Assembly (NCBI RefSeq): GCF_014212135.1
Contig: NZ_JACJVQ010000019.1
Location: forward strand, 372,001-436,000
Direction of reading: 5' to 3'
Length of the DNA: 64,000 nucleotides
DNA from: Cohnella thailandensis
GTDB lineage: Bacteria > Bacillota > Bacilli > Paenibacillales > Paenibacillaceae
A program made the position numbers and the translations under genes. Positions 1 through 8,395 of the stretch are shown in pieces. The first letter of the stretch is position 1. Every line of letters starts with the position of its first letter. Under the pieces are notes generated by a model that did not search any database, was not told the DNA's origin, and saw only the letters and a list, made by a program, of their open reading frames with translations.

Positions 1-1245
1 CAAGTCATGGACGCGCTCCGAATCGATCTGGGCAAGTCCGAACGGGAAGCTTACATGACCGAGATCGGCATCGTCTACGAGGAGATCCGTTTTATCCGCA
101 AGCGCCTGCGCAAGTGGGCGAAGCCCGTAAAGGTCAAGACGGCGATGACCCATATCGGCTCCGGCGGCTATATCGTGAGCGAGCCCTATGGAACCGTCCT
201 GATCGTCGCTCCGTTCAACTATCCCTTTCAACTGGCTTTGTCGCCTCTGGTCGGCGCGATCGCGGCGGGCAATACCGCGGTCTTAAAGCCTTCGGAGCTG
301 ACTCCCCGGGTGGCGGCGGTTTTGCGCGAAATCGTCGAAGCCGTCTTTCCGCCCGAATACGTCGCGACCGTCGAGGGGGGAGTCGAGGCGAGCAAGGAGC
401 TGCTGGAACAGCCCTTCGATTATATTTTCTTCACGGGCAGCGTTCCGGTAGGCAAGGTCGTAATGGAAGCGGCCGCCAAGCGTCTCGTTCCGGTCACGTT
501 GGAGCTGGGCGGCAAGAGTCCTTGTATCGTGCATCGGGACGCGGACGTGAAGCTGGCGGCGAAACGCATCGTCTTCGGCAAGTTCATGAACGCCGGCCAG
601 ACCTGCATCGCTCCCGATTACGTCTACGTTCACCGGGATCGGAAGGCCGCGCTGCTGGAGGAGCTCCGCGCGGCGATCTCGGCTTTCTATGGGCCTCGGC
701 CGATCGAGAGCGAGGAGCTGGGCAAAATCGTGAACGAGAGGCACTTCGACCGGCTCGTCGGACTGCTTGGCGGCGCGGAAGCGGTCATCGGCGGCGATTA
801 CGACCGGGAGTCGCTGAAGATCGCGCCGACGGTTCTCGATCATGCCGATTGGAGCCTGCCGGTCATGGGAGAGGAGATCTTCGGCCCGCTGCTTCCGATG
901 CTCGAATACTCCGAGCTGGACGAGGTGATCGCCGAGGTGAATGCCCGTCCCAAGCCGCTGGCGCTCTATATGTTCACCCGAGACAAGGCCGCGGAGAATC
1001 GCGTCATCGAATCGATTCCGTTCGGAGGCGGCTGCGTGAACGACACTCTCATGCACATCGCGACTCCTTATCTGCCCTTCGGGGGAGTCGGTTCGAGCGG
1101 CATCGGCAGCTACCATGGCATCTACAGCTTTCGAACCTTCTCCCACCAGAAAAGCGTCCTGAAGCAGACGGTCCGGTTCGACTTCCCGTTCCGCTACCCG
1201 TCGGCGAAGAACGGATTGGCTATTCTGCGCAAGCTGTTTCGATAA
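1..1245 (+). CDS. Aldehyde dehydrogenase (ALDH3/YwdH-like), 5' partial
   Basis: NAD(P)-dependent aldehyde dehydrogenase that oxidises aldehydes to carboxylates in the cytosol. The frame is open through the first base of the window (codons CAA GTC precede the ATG at position 7), so the N-terminus lies outside. About 40-45 residues are missing compared with the usual ~455. Visible hallmarks are the cofactor-region motif FTGSVPVGK, the ELGGKSP segment with the general-base Glu, the catalytic Cys in GQTCIAPDY, and EEIFGPLLP near the C-terminus. The carboxy-terminal FPFRYPSAKN segment is typical of class 3 enzymes. Family assignment is firm. Substrate is unknown, and nothing nearby ties it to the sugar locus downstream. 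Confidence 0.93.
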   Translation, partial: QVMDALRIDLGKSEREAYMTEIGIVYEEIRFIRKRLRKWAKPVKVKTAMTHIGSGGYIVSEPYGTVLIVAPFNYPFQLALSPLVGAIAAGNTAVLKPSELTPRVAAVLREIVEAVFPPEYVATVEGGVEASKELLEQPFDYIFFTGSVPVGKVVMEAAAKRLVPVTLELGGKSPCIVHRDADVKLAAKRIVFGKFMNAGQTCIAPDYVYVHRDRKAALLEELRAAISAFYGPRPIESEELGKIVNERHFDRLVGLLGGAEAVIGGDYDRESLKIAPTVLDHADWSLPVMGEEIFGPLLPMLEYSELDEVIAEVNARPKPLALYMFTRDKAAENRVIESIPFGGGCVNDTLMHIATPYLPFGGVGSSGIGSYHGIYSFRTFSHQKSVLKQTVRFDFPFRYPSAKNGLAILRKLFR

Positions 1246-1279
1246 GGGCAGCTTTGGCCGAGTGTTACTAGAAGTGAGC

Positions 1280-1310
1280 TTGTTCATTGTACGGGGATCG
1301 TTTTTATAAT
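1280..1310 (+). promoter_or_regulatory. Candidate sigma-A promoter for the 1362 gene
   Basis: TTGTTC at 1280-1285 and a perfect TATAAT at 1305-1310, separated by 19 bp, which is longer than the ideal 17. The A/T-rich stretch downstream fits an initiation region. Confidence 0.45.
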
Positions 1311-1361
1311 AAGATAATTTCTCAGAGAACATATCGGAAGGAACGGAAGGGGTATAACGTC

Positions 1362-1715
1362 ATGAGAAAGGTATCCATCGATCTGCACAAGGATTGGCTG
1401 GACACGGTTCGCGAGATCTATAGAGGAGCCGGAAAGCCGTTTGCGCCGGAGGCGACCGCGGAAGAGATCGGCACGACTTATTTCTTGGCCTCGGCTTCCG
1501 GCGATGAGGAAGCGACGCGTATGCGCATCGAGAACGAGCAATGGCTTCGGGAGCTGGAGTCCCGCATTATGGACAATCTCGATGCCGTCATCATTCCGGA
1601 TATCCGCCAGCGCACCGGCTACCAAGGCGAACATTTCCGCTTCCGGTGGGTTTATCAGCAAGGAGAGCACATCGTCGAGGAATGCTCGAATTATCGGATT
1701 CCTTTGACTCCGTAG
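1362..1715 (+). CDS. Small hypothetical protein (117 aa)
   Basis: The product is not recognised. It is a soluble, charged protein of 117 residues with no signal peptide or membrane segment. Start chosen at ATG 1362 because a purine-rich AAGGGG element lies about 10 nt upstream, whereas the in-frame ATG at 1287 has none and sits inside a likely promoter. The protein is rich in Glu/Arg and has a helical centre (residues about 45-75). It is monocistronic: a TTGTTC...TATAAT promoter candidate with a 19-bp spacer lies at 1280-1310, and a strong terminator follows at 1724-1767. Codon use matches the neighbours. Function unknown. Confidence 0.75.
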   Translation: MRKVSIDLHKDWLDTVREIYRGAGKPFAPEATAEEIGTTYFLASASGDEEATRMRIENEQWLRELESRIMDNLDAVIIPDIRQRTGYQGEHFRFRWVYQQGEHIVEECSNYRIPLTP

Positions 1716-1723
1716 TTCGCGAT

Positions 1724-1767
1724 AGCAGGAGCCGCTTACGACCGTAAGCGGCTCCTGCTCGTTTTTT
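1724..1767 (+). terminator. Rho-independent terminator
   Basis: A perfect 17-bp inverted repeat (1724-1740 with 1743-1759), 2-nt loop, then a run of six T at 1762-1767. It follows the small gene ending at 1715 and overlaps the stop codon of the convergent ABC permease gene. Confidence 0.92.
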
Positions 1768-2809
1768 AGAAAGCCCGCTGCTTCCTAAGAGCGGCCATGT
1801 TCAGGACGATGAAAGCGATGGAGAAGGCGAGAAGCGCATAGATGTCGATCTGGATATCGGGCAGATCTTCCCCCCTCAGCATGATGCCCCGCAAGGCGTC
1901 CGCCCCGTAATAGAGCGGCATCGCGTAGCTCAGCTTCTGGAGCCAAGGATTCATCGCGTCAAGATTGAATAAGCCCGAGAAGAATACCTGCGGAACGATG
2001 ACGAGAGGAATGAACTGAATGATTTGGAACTCGCTCCCGGCGAAAGTGGACAGCAAGGTGCCGAGCGTAAGGGCGACAAGGCTCAGCAGAAGGTTCGTGA
2101 GCAGCACGAGCCAGAAGGAGCCGTCCATATAAAGCCCCAGCGCCTGGATCGAGAACCAGGCGATCAGCGTGGCCTGAAGGATCGTAAAAACGCCGAACCC
2201 GGCCAAGTAGCCGAAGACGACCTCGAACCTGCGGATGGGGGAGGCCATCAGCCTCTCCAGCGTACCCGTCGTTTTCTCCCTCAGGAAAGCGACTCCGGCG
2301 AGAAGAAAGACAAAGAAGAAGGAGAAGAAGCCGACCAAAACGGGCCCGAACGAATCGAAGGAGGTCAAACGTCCTTCGCCGTGCTCGTAAGAAATATCAA
2401 GCTTCGCGGACCAGGCGCTGGACGTCAAGTCGCGTTCGATATCGGATTGCAGCGTTTGTTGAATCAGAAGAAGGGCCGATTTGGACTCGGAAGGATCGCT
2501 GCCTTCCAGGCGGACGGAGAACCGGTTGCCCTCGGTCGATAAGATGGCCGACAGCTTGCCTTTCCGCAAATCCGCCTCCGCTTCCGGCAGAGAGGAATAC
2601 GGCTCGATCTTCGCTCCGGCCTGCTCCAGCTTGCTATGCCATTCGGCTGGGATGCCTATCGTCGCCAAGTCCGGCTTTACGCTCTGGCCGTTAAAGACGA
2701 AATACATCAAGGTCAGGACAAGAAGCGGCGCGAGGAAAAGAAGGGCGATCGTCCTGCGGTCCCGGATGAATTGACGAACGATTCGCAGCGCCAGCGCACG
2801 AATTCTCAT
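1766..2809 (-). CDS. ABC-2 type transporter permease
   Basis: Membrane subunit of an ABC exporter of the ABC-2/YhgE-like class (347 aa). One hydrophobic helix sits near the N-terminus (residues about 23-40). A periplasm-facing, soluble segment of about 130 residues follows, then five further hydrophobic segments from about residue 170 onward (VGFFSFFFVFLLAGV, FTILQATLIAWFS, LVLLTNLLLSLVALTLG, FIPLVIVPQVFFSG, IYALLAFSIAFIVL). This is the usual ABC-2 layout. The gene overlaps the ATPase gene upstream by 4 bp, so the two are translationally coupled. Typical substrates of this class are drugs or lipids; none can be assigned here. Confidence 0.9.
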   Translation of the reverse strand: MRIRALALRIVRQFIRDRRTIALLFLAPLLVLTLMYFVFNGQSVKPDLATIGIPAEWHSKLEQAGAKIEPYSSLPEAEADLRKGKLSAILSTEGNRFSVRLEGSDPSESKSALLLIQQTLQSDIERDLTSSAWSAKLDISYEHGEGRLTSFDSFGPVLVGFFSFFFVFLLAGVAFLREKTTGTLERLMASPIRRFEVVFGYLAGFGVFTILQATLIAWFSIQALGLYMDGSFWLVLLTNLLLSLVALTLGTLLSTFAGSEFQIIQFIPLVIVPQVFFSGLFNLDAMNPWLQKLSYAMPLYYGADALRGIMLRGEDLPDIQIDIYALLAFSIAFIVLNMAALRKQRAF

Positions 2810-3582
2810 GCTCTTGTCCCTCCTCCAAGCACGATGAAAGCCTCCTCGATCGTGGAGGCGCCGCTTGCCCGCTTCAAGCCTTCCGGGCTATCTACGGCGG
2901 TTAGCCGGCCTTCCCGGATGAGGCCGATCCGATCGCATCTGTCGGCTTCGTCCATGACGTGAGTCGTCAGGACGATCGTGATTCCCTTGTCGCGAAGGGA
3001 GAGCAGCTCCGTCCAGATGGATTGGCGAAGCACCGGATCGATGCCGACCGTCGGTTCGTCGAGGAGGAGCAGCTCCGGCTCATGAAGCAGGGAGACCGCA
3101 AGGGAGAGGCGTCTCTTCATGCCGCCCGAATAGGCGGAGACTGGCTTGTTCAGATGCTCGGTCAGATCGACGAGCTTCATGACGCTCGCGATGCGTTCCG
3201 TTCTTCTCGCTCCGGATAAGCCGTAGAGAGAAGCAAAGAATTCCAGATTCTGCTTGCCCGTAAGCTCGCTATAAAGCGCATCCGATTGAGCCATGTAGCC
3301 GACGCGCCCGAGCACTCGGCGGTTGGGCATGCGCTCTCCGAGAAGGAGCACGGAACCGCCGCTCGGGGCATCCAGACCCGCGATCAGCTTGACCAGCGTC
3401 GTCTTGCCCGAGCCGGACGGGCCGAGGAGGCCGAACAGTTCGCCTCTCAGGATGGCTAGGTCGATCTCGTGCAGGACCTTTCGGCTTCCGAAGGAACGGG
3501 TAACCTTTAGCAGCTCGATTGCCGCAACAGGGTCGTCCGTCCGGTTCGATCGGACCGTCTTTTCTCCAGCCCTCTCCGCCAT
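2806..3582 (-). CDS. ABC transporter ATP-binding protein
   Basis: Cytosolic ATPase subunit (258 aa) driving the neighbouring ABC-2 permease. It has a Walker A GPSGSGKTT (about residues 54-62), a signature YSGGMKRRLS, a Walker B LLLLDEPTVGIDP, and the switch His in LTTHVMDEADRCD. The GMKRRL signature is typical of DrrA/CcmA-like exporters. A good ribosome site (AAGGAGGA about 7 nt before the ATG at 3582) supports the start. The operon is ATPase then permease, with a 4-bp overlap. It is divergent from the LacI gene at 3775. Confidence 0.95.
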   Translation of the reverse strand: MAERAGEKTVRSNRTDDPVAAIELLKVTRSFGSRKVLHEIDLAILRGELFGLLGPSGSGKTTLVKLIAGLDAPSGGSVLLLGERMPNRRVLGRVGYMAQSDALYSELTGKQNLEFFASLYGLSGARRTERIASVMKLVDLTEHLNKPVSAYSGGMKRRLSLAVSLLHEPELLLLDEPTVGIDPVLRQSIWTELLSLRDKGITIVLTTHVMDEADRCDRIGLIREGRLTAVDSPEGLKRASGASTIEEAFIVLGGGTRA

Positions 3583-3669
3583 CTAATTTCCTCCTTTTGG
3601 TTGGAACGAGCGTATGGGTCTCGTCGTGCAACCTAATTATAGTTCGGGAGGCAGGGCAAAAAAAGACCG

Positions 3670-3699
3670 TTGACAAACAAGCGGATCATCCTTTATCCT
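3670..3699 (+). promoter_or_regulatory. Promoter of the lacI-fucI-araB locus
   Basis: Perfect TTGACA at 3670-3675 and TATCCT at 3694-3699 with an 18-bp spacer, immediately upstream of the triple operator and the LacI gene. No terminator with a T run was seen downstream until 36.6 kb, so this may drive a long polycistron. Confidence 0.7.
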
Positions 3700-3704
3700 G
3701 TCAG

Positions 3705-3742
3705 TGTAATCGTTTACGTAATCGATTACATAAACGATTACA
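3705..3742 (+). promoter_or_regulatory. Triple LacI-type operator, 38-bp near-perfect palindrome
   Basis: The 38 bp form a palindrome with a single mismatch, centred on ATCGAT. Inside are three LacI-family-like cores with exactly 12-bp spacing: TAATCGTTTA (3707-3716), TAATCGATTA (3719-3728) and TAAACGATTA (3731-3740). The site lies directly downstream of the -10 element, in the position expected for repression and autoregulation by the LacI protein encoded next. Confidence 0.8.
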
Positions 3743-3774
3743 GCGTGAACGCATAGTTTAGAGGTGACCTGCAG

Positions 3775-4782
3775 TTGGCTAAAGCAACAATCAAAGAAGT
3801 GGCGGCGGAGGCGGAAGTCTCTACCGCGACCGTATCCAGAGTGTTGAACGAAAGCGGCTTCGTAAGCGAAGAGATCAAGGAACGGGTCATGGAGGCGGTG
3901 GCGAAGCTGAATTATCAGCCGAGCGCGATCGCCCGCAGCCTCAAGCAGGATAAGACCTATATGATCGGAGTGATCGTTCCGGATATCTCGAACTCCTACT
4001 TCATGGGAATTTCCAGGGGCATCGAGGATGTCGTCGGAGCGGAAGGGTTCCAGCTCATGTTCTGCAGCTCCGACGAGAACCCCGAAAAAGAGGAAAGGCT
4101 GCTGAATCTGCTTCAAGAGAAGCGGGTGGACGCCGTCGTCTTGGCCACCGCGGGGGGCAACGACGACACCGTGAAGTCGCTTTCGGATTCGGGCCTGCCG
4201 ATCGTGCTCGTGGACCGGAAGCTGGACTCGGAGGAAGGAACGAAGTCGCTGGATCTTGTCGCGGAAGACAACGAGGAAGGAGCCGCAAGACTGACCGAGA
4301 AGCTGCTCGCGGAAGGCCACGTTCGGATCGGGGTCGTGAACGGACCCGCGAGAGTCAGCACGGGGCGCGAGCGATTCGAGGGAGTGCGGAAGGCGATGAG
4401 GGATCGCGGGATCGCGGACCAGCCGATCGTGTTCAACGGAGGATTCTCGACGGAGGACGGCATAAGGGCGGTGCGCAAGTTCCTGCAGGCCGATCCGAGG
4501 CCGACGGCGATCGTCTCGCTGAACAACCAGATGAGCCTCGGCGTCCTGCTGGAGATCGTGCGCAGCGGACTGAAGATTCCGGAGGACATGGCCGTCGCTT
4601 CGTTCGGCGAAGTGGAAGCGGGACCGCTGCTGAAGAATCCTGGACTCCATTACATCGACCAGCATCCGTACGATATGGGGATCAAGGCGGGAGAGATTCT
4701 GCTGAAGAGAATCCGCAAGGAGGAGCCGGAGGCGGAGCCCGCCGTTGAAATATTCCGCAACGAAGTTAATCGAATCGGCTGA
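3775..4782 (+). CDS. LacI-family transcriptional regulator
   Basis: Sugar-responsive DNA-binding repressor (335 aa). The N-terminal LacI helix-turn-helix (ATIKEVAAEAEVSTATVSRV, residues 3-22) is followed by the hinge helix (PSAIARSLK) and a periplasmic-binding-protein-like effector domain (from IGVIVPDISNSYF). The start codon is TTG at 3775 with GAGGTGA 7 nt upstream, and the alignment begins exactly there. It is the first gene of the locus, downstream of the triple operator at 3705-3742, so it likely controls itself and fucI, araB and the glycosidase genes. The effector is inferred to be D-arabinose, D-ribulose or a D-arabino-oligosaccharide. Shortly after it, a CTGCAATCGATTGCAG palindrome overlaps the start of fucI. 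Confidence 0.93.
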   Translation: MAKATIKEVAAEAEVSTATVSRVLNESGFVSEEIKERVMEAVAKLNYQPSAIARSLKQDKTYMIGVIVPDISNSYFMGISRGIEDVVGAEGFQLMFCSSDENPEKEERLLNLLQEKRVDAVVLATAGGNDDTVKSLSDSGLPIVLVDRKLDSEEGTKSLDLVAEDNEEGAARLTEKLLAEGHVRIGVVNGPARVSTGRERFEGVRKAMRDRGIADQPIVFNGGFSTEDGIRAVRKFLQADPRPTAIVSLNNQMSLGVLLEIVRSGLKIPEDMAVASFGEVEAGPLLKNPGLHYIDQHPYDMGIKAGEILLKRIRKEEPEAEPAVEIFRNEVNRIG

Positions 4783-4840
4783 TCGCTCTGCGATCGGCTG
4801 ATTCCGCCGAACTGGAGACCGTGGGAGAGGATGAACGAAG

Positions 4841-6634
4841 ATGAATTCGCAAGCATTCTGCAATCGATTGCAGGGCAGTATGCCCCGCATTGGAATTCGC
4901 CCGATTATCGACGGCCGCCGAGGCGGCATTCGCGAATCGCTGGAAGAAGTAACGATGGAGATGGCCCGGACGGCCGCGGAATTCCTGACATCGAATCTTA
5001 GGCATAGCAACGGACTTCCGGTCGAGTGCATCATCGCCGACACGTGCATCGGCGGCGTGGCGGAAGCCGCCAAAGCCGAAGAGAAATTCGCCAGGGAGAA
5101 CGTCGGGCTGACGATCTCCGTCACGCCGTCCTGGTGTTATCCGACGGAGACGATGGATCAGCATCCGACGCGGCCGAAGGCCATCTGGGGCTTCAATGGA
5201 ACGGAGCGTCCGGGAGCGGTGTACCTGGCCGCGGCGCTGAGCGCTCACAACCAGAAGGGGCTTCCGGCGTTCGCGATCTACGGCCGCGACGTGCAGGACA
5301 TCGGCGACTCCGCGATAACTCCGGATGTGCAGGAGAAGCTGCTGAGATTCGCGAAGGCGGGACTCGCGGTCGCGACGATGCAGGGCAAGTCGTATCTATC
5401 GATGGGCTCGGTGTCGATGGGAATCGCGGGTTGCATCGTGGACGAGACTTTCTTCCAGAAGTATCTGGGCATGCGCAACGAATACGTGGATATGACGGAG
5501 TTCGTCCGCCGGATGGAGCTCGGCATCTACGACCCGGCGGAATTCGAGAAGGCGCTGACGTGGGTACGCGAGCATTGCCGGACCGGCCCCGACGTCAACC
5601 CGCCTCATCTGACGCGGTCGGACGAACAGAAGGAGAAGGATTGGGAAACCGTCGTCCGAATGGCTCTGATCGGCCGGGACCTGATGGTCGGCAATCCGAA
5701 GCTTGCGGAGATGGGCTACGGCGAGGAAGCGCTCGGACGCAATGCGATCGCCGCCGGCTTCCAAGGTCAGAGGGCATGGACGGATTACTTCCCGACCGGC
5801 GACTTCATGGAGGCGATCCTGAACAGCTCCTTCGACTGGAACGGCATTCGCGAGCCGTACATCGTCGCTACGGAGAACGATACGCTGAACGCCGCGACGA
5901 TGCTGATGGGCCATCTGCTGACGGACGCCGCCCAGATTTTCGCCGACGTTCGCACGTACTGGAGTCCGGACGCCGTACGGAGAGTGACCGGCCATACGCT
6001 TGAAGGGAAGGCGGCCGGAGGCATCATCCACCTGATCAATTCCGGACCGGCCGCGCTGGACGGCACGGGCAGGCAGACGAAGGACGGCCAGCCGGCGATG
6101 AAGCCGTTCTGGGAGATTACTCCGGAGGAAGCGCAAGCTTGCTTGGACGCGACGCTGTGGCGTCCGGCGGTCGATTTCTTCCGCGGCGGAGGCTTCTCCA
6201 CCGACTTCACGACGCGCGAAGGAATGCCCGTCACGATCGCCCGCATCAATCTCATCGCAGGCGTCGGGCCCGTTCTGCAGTTGGCCGAAGGGCATACGGT
6301 AGAGCTGCCGGACAACGTGCACGACAAGCTGGACGATCGCAGCAACCCGACTTGGCCGACGACTTGGTTCGTTCCGAACTTGACCGGGGAAGGGCTGTTC
6401 CGGGACGTCTACGCCGTCATGAGCAACTGGGGCTCGAACCACGCGTCGGTCAGCTTCGGGCACGTCGGCGATCAGCTCATAACGCTCGCTTCGATGCTGC
6501 GCATCCCGGTCAGCATGCACAACGTTCAAGAAGAGCGGATTTTCCGTCCGAGCGTCTGGTCGGGATTCGGCGGCTTGGAGCCGGTCGGGGCGGATTTCCG
6601 CGCCTGCGCGGCGTTCGGCCCGCTGTACAAGTAA
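4841..6634 (+). CDS. fucI: L-fucose / D-arabinose isomerase (FucI)
   Basis: Mn-dependent aldose-ketose isomerase, converting L-fucose to L-fuculose or D-arabinose to D-ribulose. The length (597 aa) fits FucI. Metal ligands match the E. coli positions: Glu345 in ATEND, Asp369 in FADVR and His534 in SNHAS, equivalent to Glu337, Asp361 and His528. The N-terminal IGIRPIIDGRRGG signature is present. The start is uncertain: ATG 4841 has GGGAGAGG 10 nt upstream, while ATG 4880 (Met-Pro-Arg-Ile-Gly) begins where the family alignment begins and would place the palindrome at 4858-4873 in the leader. It lies 21 bp before an AraB-type kinase, and no fuculose-1-phosphate aldolase is present. D-arabinose is therefore the favoured physiological substrate (inference). 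Confidence 0.95.
   Translation: MNSQAFCNRLQGSMPRIGIRPIIDGRRGGIRESLEEVTMEMARTAAEFLTSNLRHSNGLPVECIIADTCIGGVAEAAKAEEKFARENVGLTISVTPSWCYPTETMDQHPTRPKAIWGFNGTERPGAVYLAAALSAHNQKGLPAFAIYGRDVQDIGDSAITPDVQEKLLRFAKAGLAVATMQGKSYLSMGSVSMGIAGCIVDETFFQKYLGMRNEYVDMTEFVRRMELGIYDPAEFEKALTWVREHCRTGPDVNPPHLTRSDEQKEKDWETVVRMALIGRDLMVGNPKLAEMGYGEEALGRNAIAAGFQGQRAWTDYFPTGDFMEAILNSSFDWNGIREPYIVATENDTLNAATMLMGHLLTDAAQIFADVRTYWSPDAVRRVTGHTLEGKAAGGIIHLINSGPAALDGTGRQTKDGQPAMKPFWEITPEEAQACLDATLWRPAVDFFRGGGFSTDFTTREGMPVTIARINLIAGVGPVLQLAEGHTVELPDNVHDKLDDRSNPTWPTTWFVPNLTGEGLFRDVYAVMSNWGSNHASVSFGHVGDQLITLASMLRIPVSMHNVQEERIFRPSVWSGFGGLEPVGADFRACAAFGPLYK
4858..4873 (+). promoter_or_regulatory. Operator-like palindrome at the fucI start
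   Basis: A perfect 16-bp palindrome, CTGCAATCGATTGCAG, lies 17-32 bp after the first possible fucI ATG (4841) and just before a second in-frame ATG (4880). It shares the AATCGATT core with the triple operator at 3705-3742 and is identical to the site at 8347-8362. A LacI-family roadblock or secondary operator is likely. Confidence 0.65.
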
Positions 6635-6655
6635 GGAAGGGAGGCGTTAAACGCG

Positions 6656-8341
6656 ATGGAACGACGTTATGCGATCGGAGTCGATTACGGAACGGAATCG
6701 GGACGGGCGCTGCTCGTCGACATCGCCACGGGAGAAGAAGTGGCGACGCACGTGACGCCATACCCCCATGGCGTCATCGACGAGAGGCTGCCCGGAACGG
6801 GAGCGAAGCTCGGGCACGATTGGGCGCTGCAGCATCCGGACGATTACCTCGAGGTTCTGAGGCGTTCGGTGCCGGCCGTGCTGGAGGAAGCCGCCGTCGA
6901 CCCGGAACGGGTCGTCGGAATCGGCATCGATTTTACGGCCTGCACGATGATGCCCTTGGATGAGCGGGGGACGCCGCTCTGCATGCTTGAGGAATGGCGG
7001 GAGAACCCGCATAGCTGGGTGAAGCTGTGGAAGCATCACGCGGCGCAGGGCGAGGCGAACCGCATCAATCAGCTGGCGGCCGAACGGGGGGAGACGTTCC
7101 TTCGCCGGTACGGAGGCAAGCTGTCCTCGGAGTGGATGCTTGCGAAGGTCTGGCAGATTGCGAATGAAGCGCCCGAAGTGTACGATCGGGCGGATGCCTT
7201 CATGGAAGCGGCGGACTGGGTCGTCATGCGGATGACGGGCCGGCTCGTCCGCAACAGCTGCACGGCCGGCTACAAGGCCGTCTGGCACAAGCGCGACGGC
7301 TTCCCGTCCGCGGACTTCCTTCGGGCGCTCGATCCCCGGCTCGAGACGCTGGCCGAGACCAAGCTGCGCGGACCGATCGAGGCGCTCGGCTCCAAGGCCG
7401 GAGGCCTCGCGGAGAGCATGGCGCAGCTCTTGGGATTGCGCCCCGGAACGGCGGTCGCGGTCGGCAATATCGACGCGCACGCCATGGTGCCGGCCGTCGG
7501 CGTCGTCACGCCCGGTAAGCTGGTCATGGCGATGGGCACTTCGACCTGCCACCTGCTGCTGAGCGACCGCGAGGTGCACGCAGAAGGCATCTGCGGCGTC
7601 GTGGAGGACGGTATCGTACCCGGCTATTACGGCTATGAGGCCGGGCAATCCGCGGTCGGAGACATCTTCGCCTGGTACGTGGAAGAAGCGGTTCCCTCGT
7701 ACGCGAAGGAGAACGCGGCCGAGGAAGGAGTGTCCGTCCACGAATGGCTGGAGCGCCGCGCGGCAGCCGCCAAGCCGGGAGAGAGCGGCCTCGTCGCGCT
7801 CGATTGGTGGAACGGCAACCGCTCCGTGCTGATGGATGCGGATCTCTCCGGCGTCATCGTCGGCTTAACGCTCCAGACGAAGCCGGAGGAGATGTACCGG
7901 GCGCTGCTCGAAGCGACCGCCTTCGGAACGCGGGCGGTTATCGAAGCTTTTGAACGAAGCGGGGTGGACGTCGAAGAGCTTTACGCTTGCGGAGGACTGC
8001 CGCAGAGAAACCGGCTGCTCATGCAGATTTACGCGGACGTCACCGGAAGGGAGATCCGCATCGCCGATTCGACCCAGACGGCGGCGCTCGGCGCGGCGAT
8101 GTTCGGGGCGGTGGCGGCGGGAGCGGAAGCCGGAGGGTTCGACTCCGTCGTGGAGGCGGCGGATCGGATGGCCCGGATCCGGGAAGAGACGTTTAAACCG
8201 ATTCCGGACAACGTCGCCGTCTACGATAAGCTTTATCGGGAATACAAGGAACTGCACGATTACTTCGGCCGAGGCGCGGATGACGTCATGAAGCGGCTGA
8301 AGGCGATCAAAGGCGAACAACGGCAACCAGGCTTATCATAA
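6656..8341 (+). CDS. araB: Ribulokinase (AraB-type FGGY kinase)
   Basis: ATP-dependent kinase of the FGGY family (561 aa, normal for AraB). The N-terminal phosphate loop is IGVDYGTESGRALLVD. The AraB-typical segments HDWALQHPDDYLEVL, IGIDFTACTMMPLD and KLWKHHAA follow, with MGTSTCHLLL and GGLPQRNRLLMQIYAD toward the C-terminus. AraB enzymes phosphorylate L-ribulose and are known to accept D-ribulose. Next to fucI and without araA or araD, the best reading is D-ribulose to D-ribulose 5-phosphate, feeding the pentose phosphate pathway. The start at ATG 6656 is preceded by AAGGAAGGGAGG. An operator-like palindrome follows at 8347-8362. Family is certain; substrate is inferred from context. Confidence 0.93.
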   Translation: MERRYAIGVDYGTESGRALLVDIATGEEVATHVTPYPHGVIDERLPGTGAKLGHDWALQHPDDYLEVLRRSVPAVLEEAAVDPERVVGIGIDFTACTMMPLDERGTPLCMLEEWRENPHSWVKLWKHHAAQGEANRINQLAAERGETFLRRYGGKLSSEWMLAKVWQIANEAPEVYDRADAFMEAADWVVMRMTGRLVRNSCTAGYKAVWHKRDGFPSADFLRALDPRLETLAETKLRGPIEALGSKAGGLAESMAQLLGLRPGTAVAVGNIDAHAMVPAVGVVTPGKLVMAMGTSTCHLLLSDREVHAEGICGVVEDGIVPGYYGYEAGQSAVGDIFAWYVEEAVPSYAKENAAEEGVSVHEWLERRAAAAKPGESGLVALDWWNGNRSVLMDADLSGVIVGLTLQTKPEEMYRALLEATAFGTRAVIEAFERSGVDVEELYACGGLPQRNRLLMQIYADVTGREIRIADSTQTAALGAAMFGAVAAGAEAGGFDSVVEAADRMARIREETFKPIPDNVAVYDKLYREYKELHDYFGRGADDVMKRLKAIKGEQRQPGLS

Positions 8342-8346
8342 TCGTT

Positions 8347-8362
8347 CTGCAATCGATTGCAG
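8347..8362 (+). promoter_or_regulatory. Operator-like palindrome before the GH172 gene
   Basis: CTGCAATCGATTGCAG, identical over 16 bp to the site at 4858-4873. It lies between the araB stop and the GH172 ribosome binding site. Probably a second binding site for the LacI protein encoded at 3775. Confidence 0.65.
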
Positions 8363-8395
8363 GAACTCTGAAAATTCGACTAAGGAGTGTCAGCT

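Noticed and set aside
3637..5124. 495-aa reading frame on the minus strand over lacI and fucI
   Set aside because: Antisense to two well-supported genes, of low-complexity Arg-rich character, with no ribosome site. It is a GC-bias shadow.
5396..6529. 377-aa minus-strand frame over fucI, and similar long shadows at 8390-9493, 9868-11037, 19770-21014, 56838-57908 and 60773-61864
   Set aside because: Each lies opposite a gene with clear catalytic motifs, and the products are His/Arg-rich with no recognisable domain.
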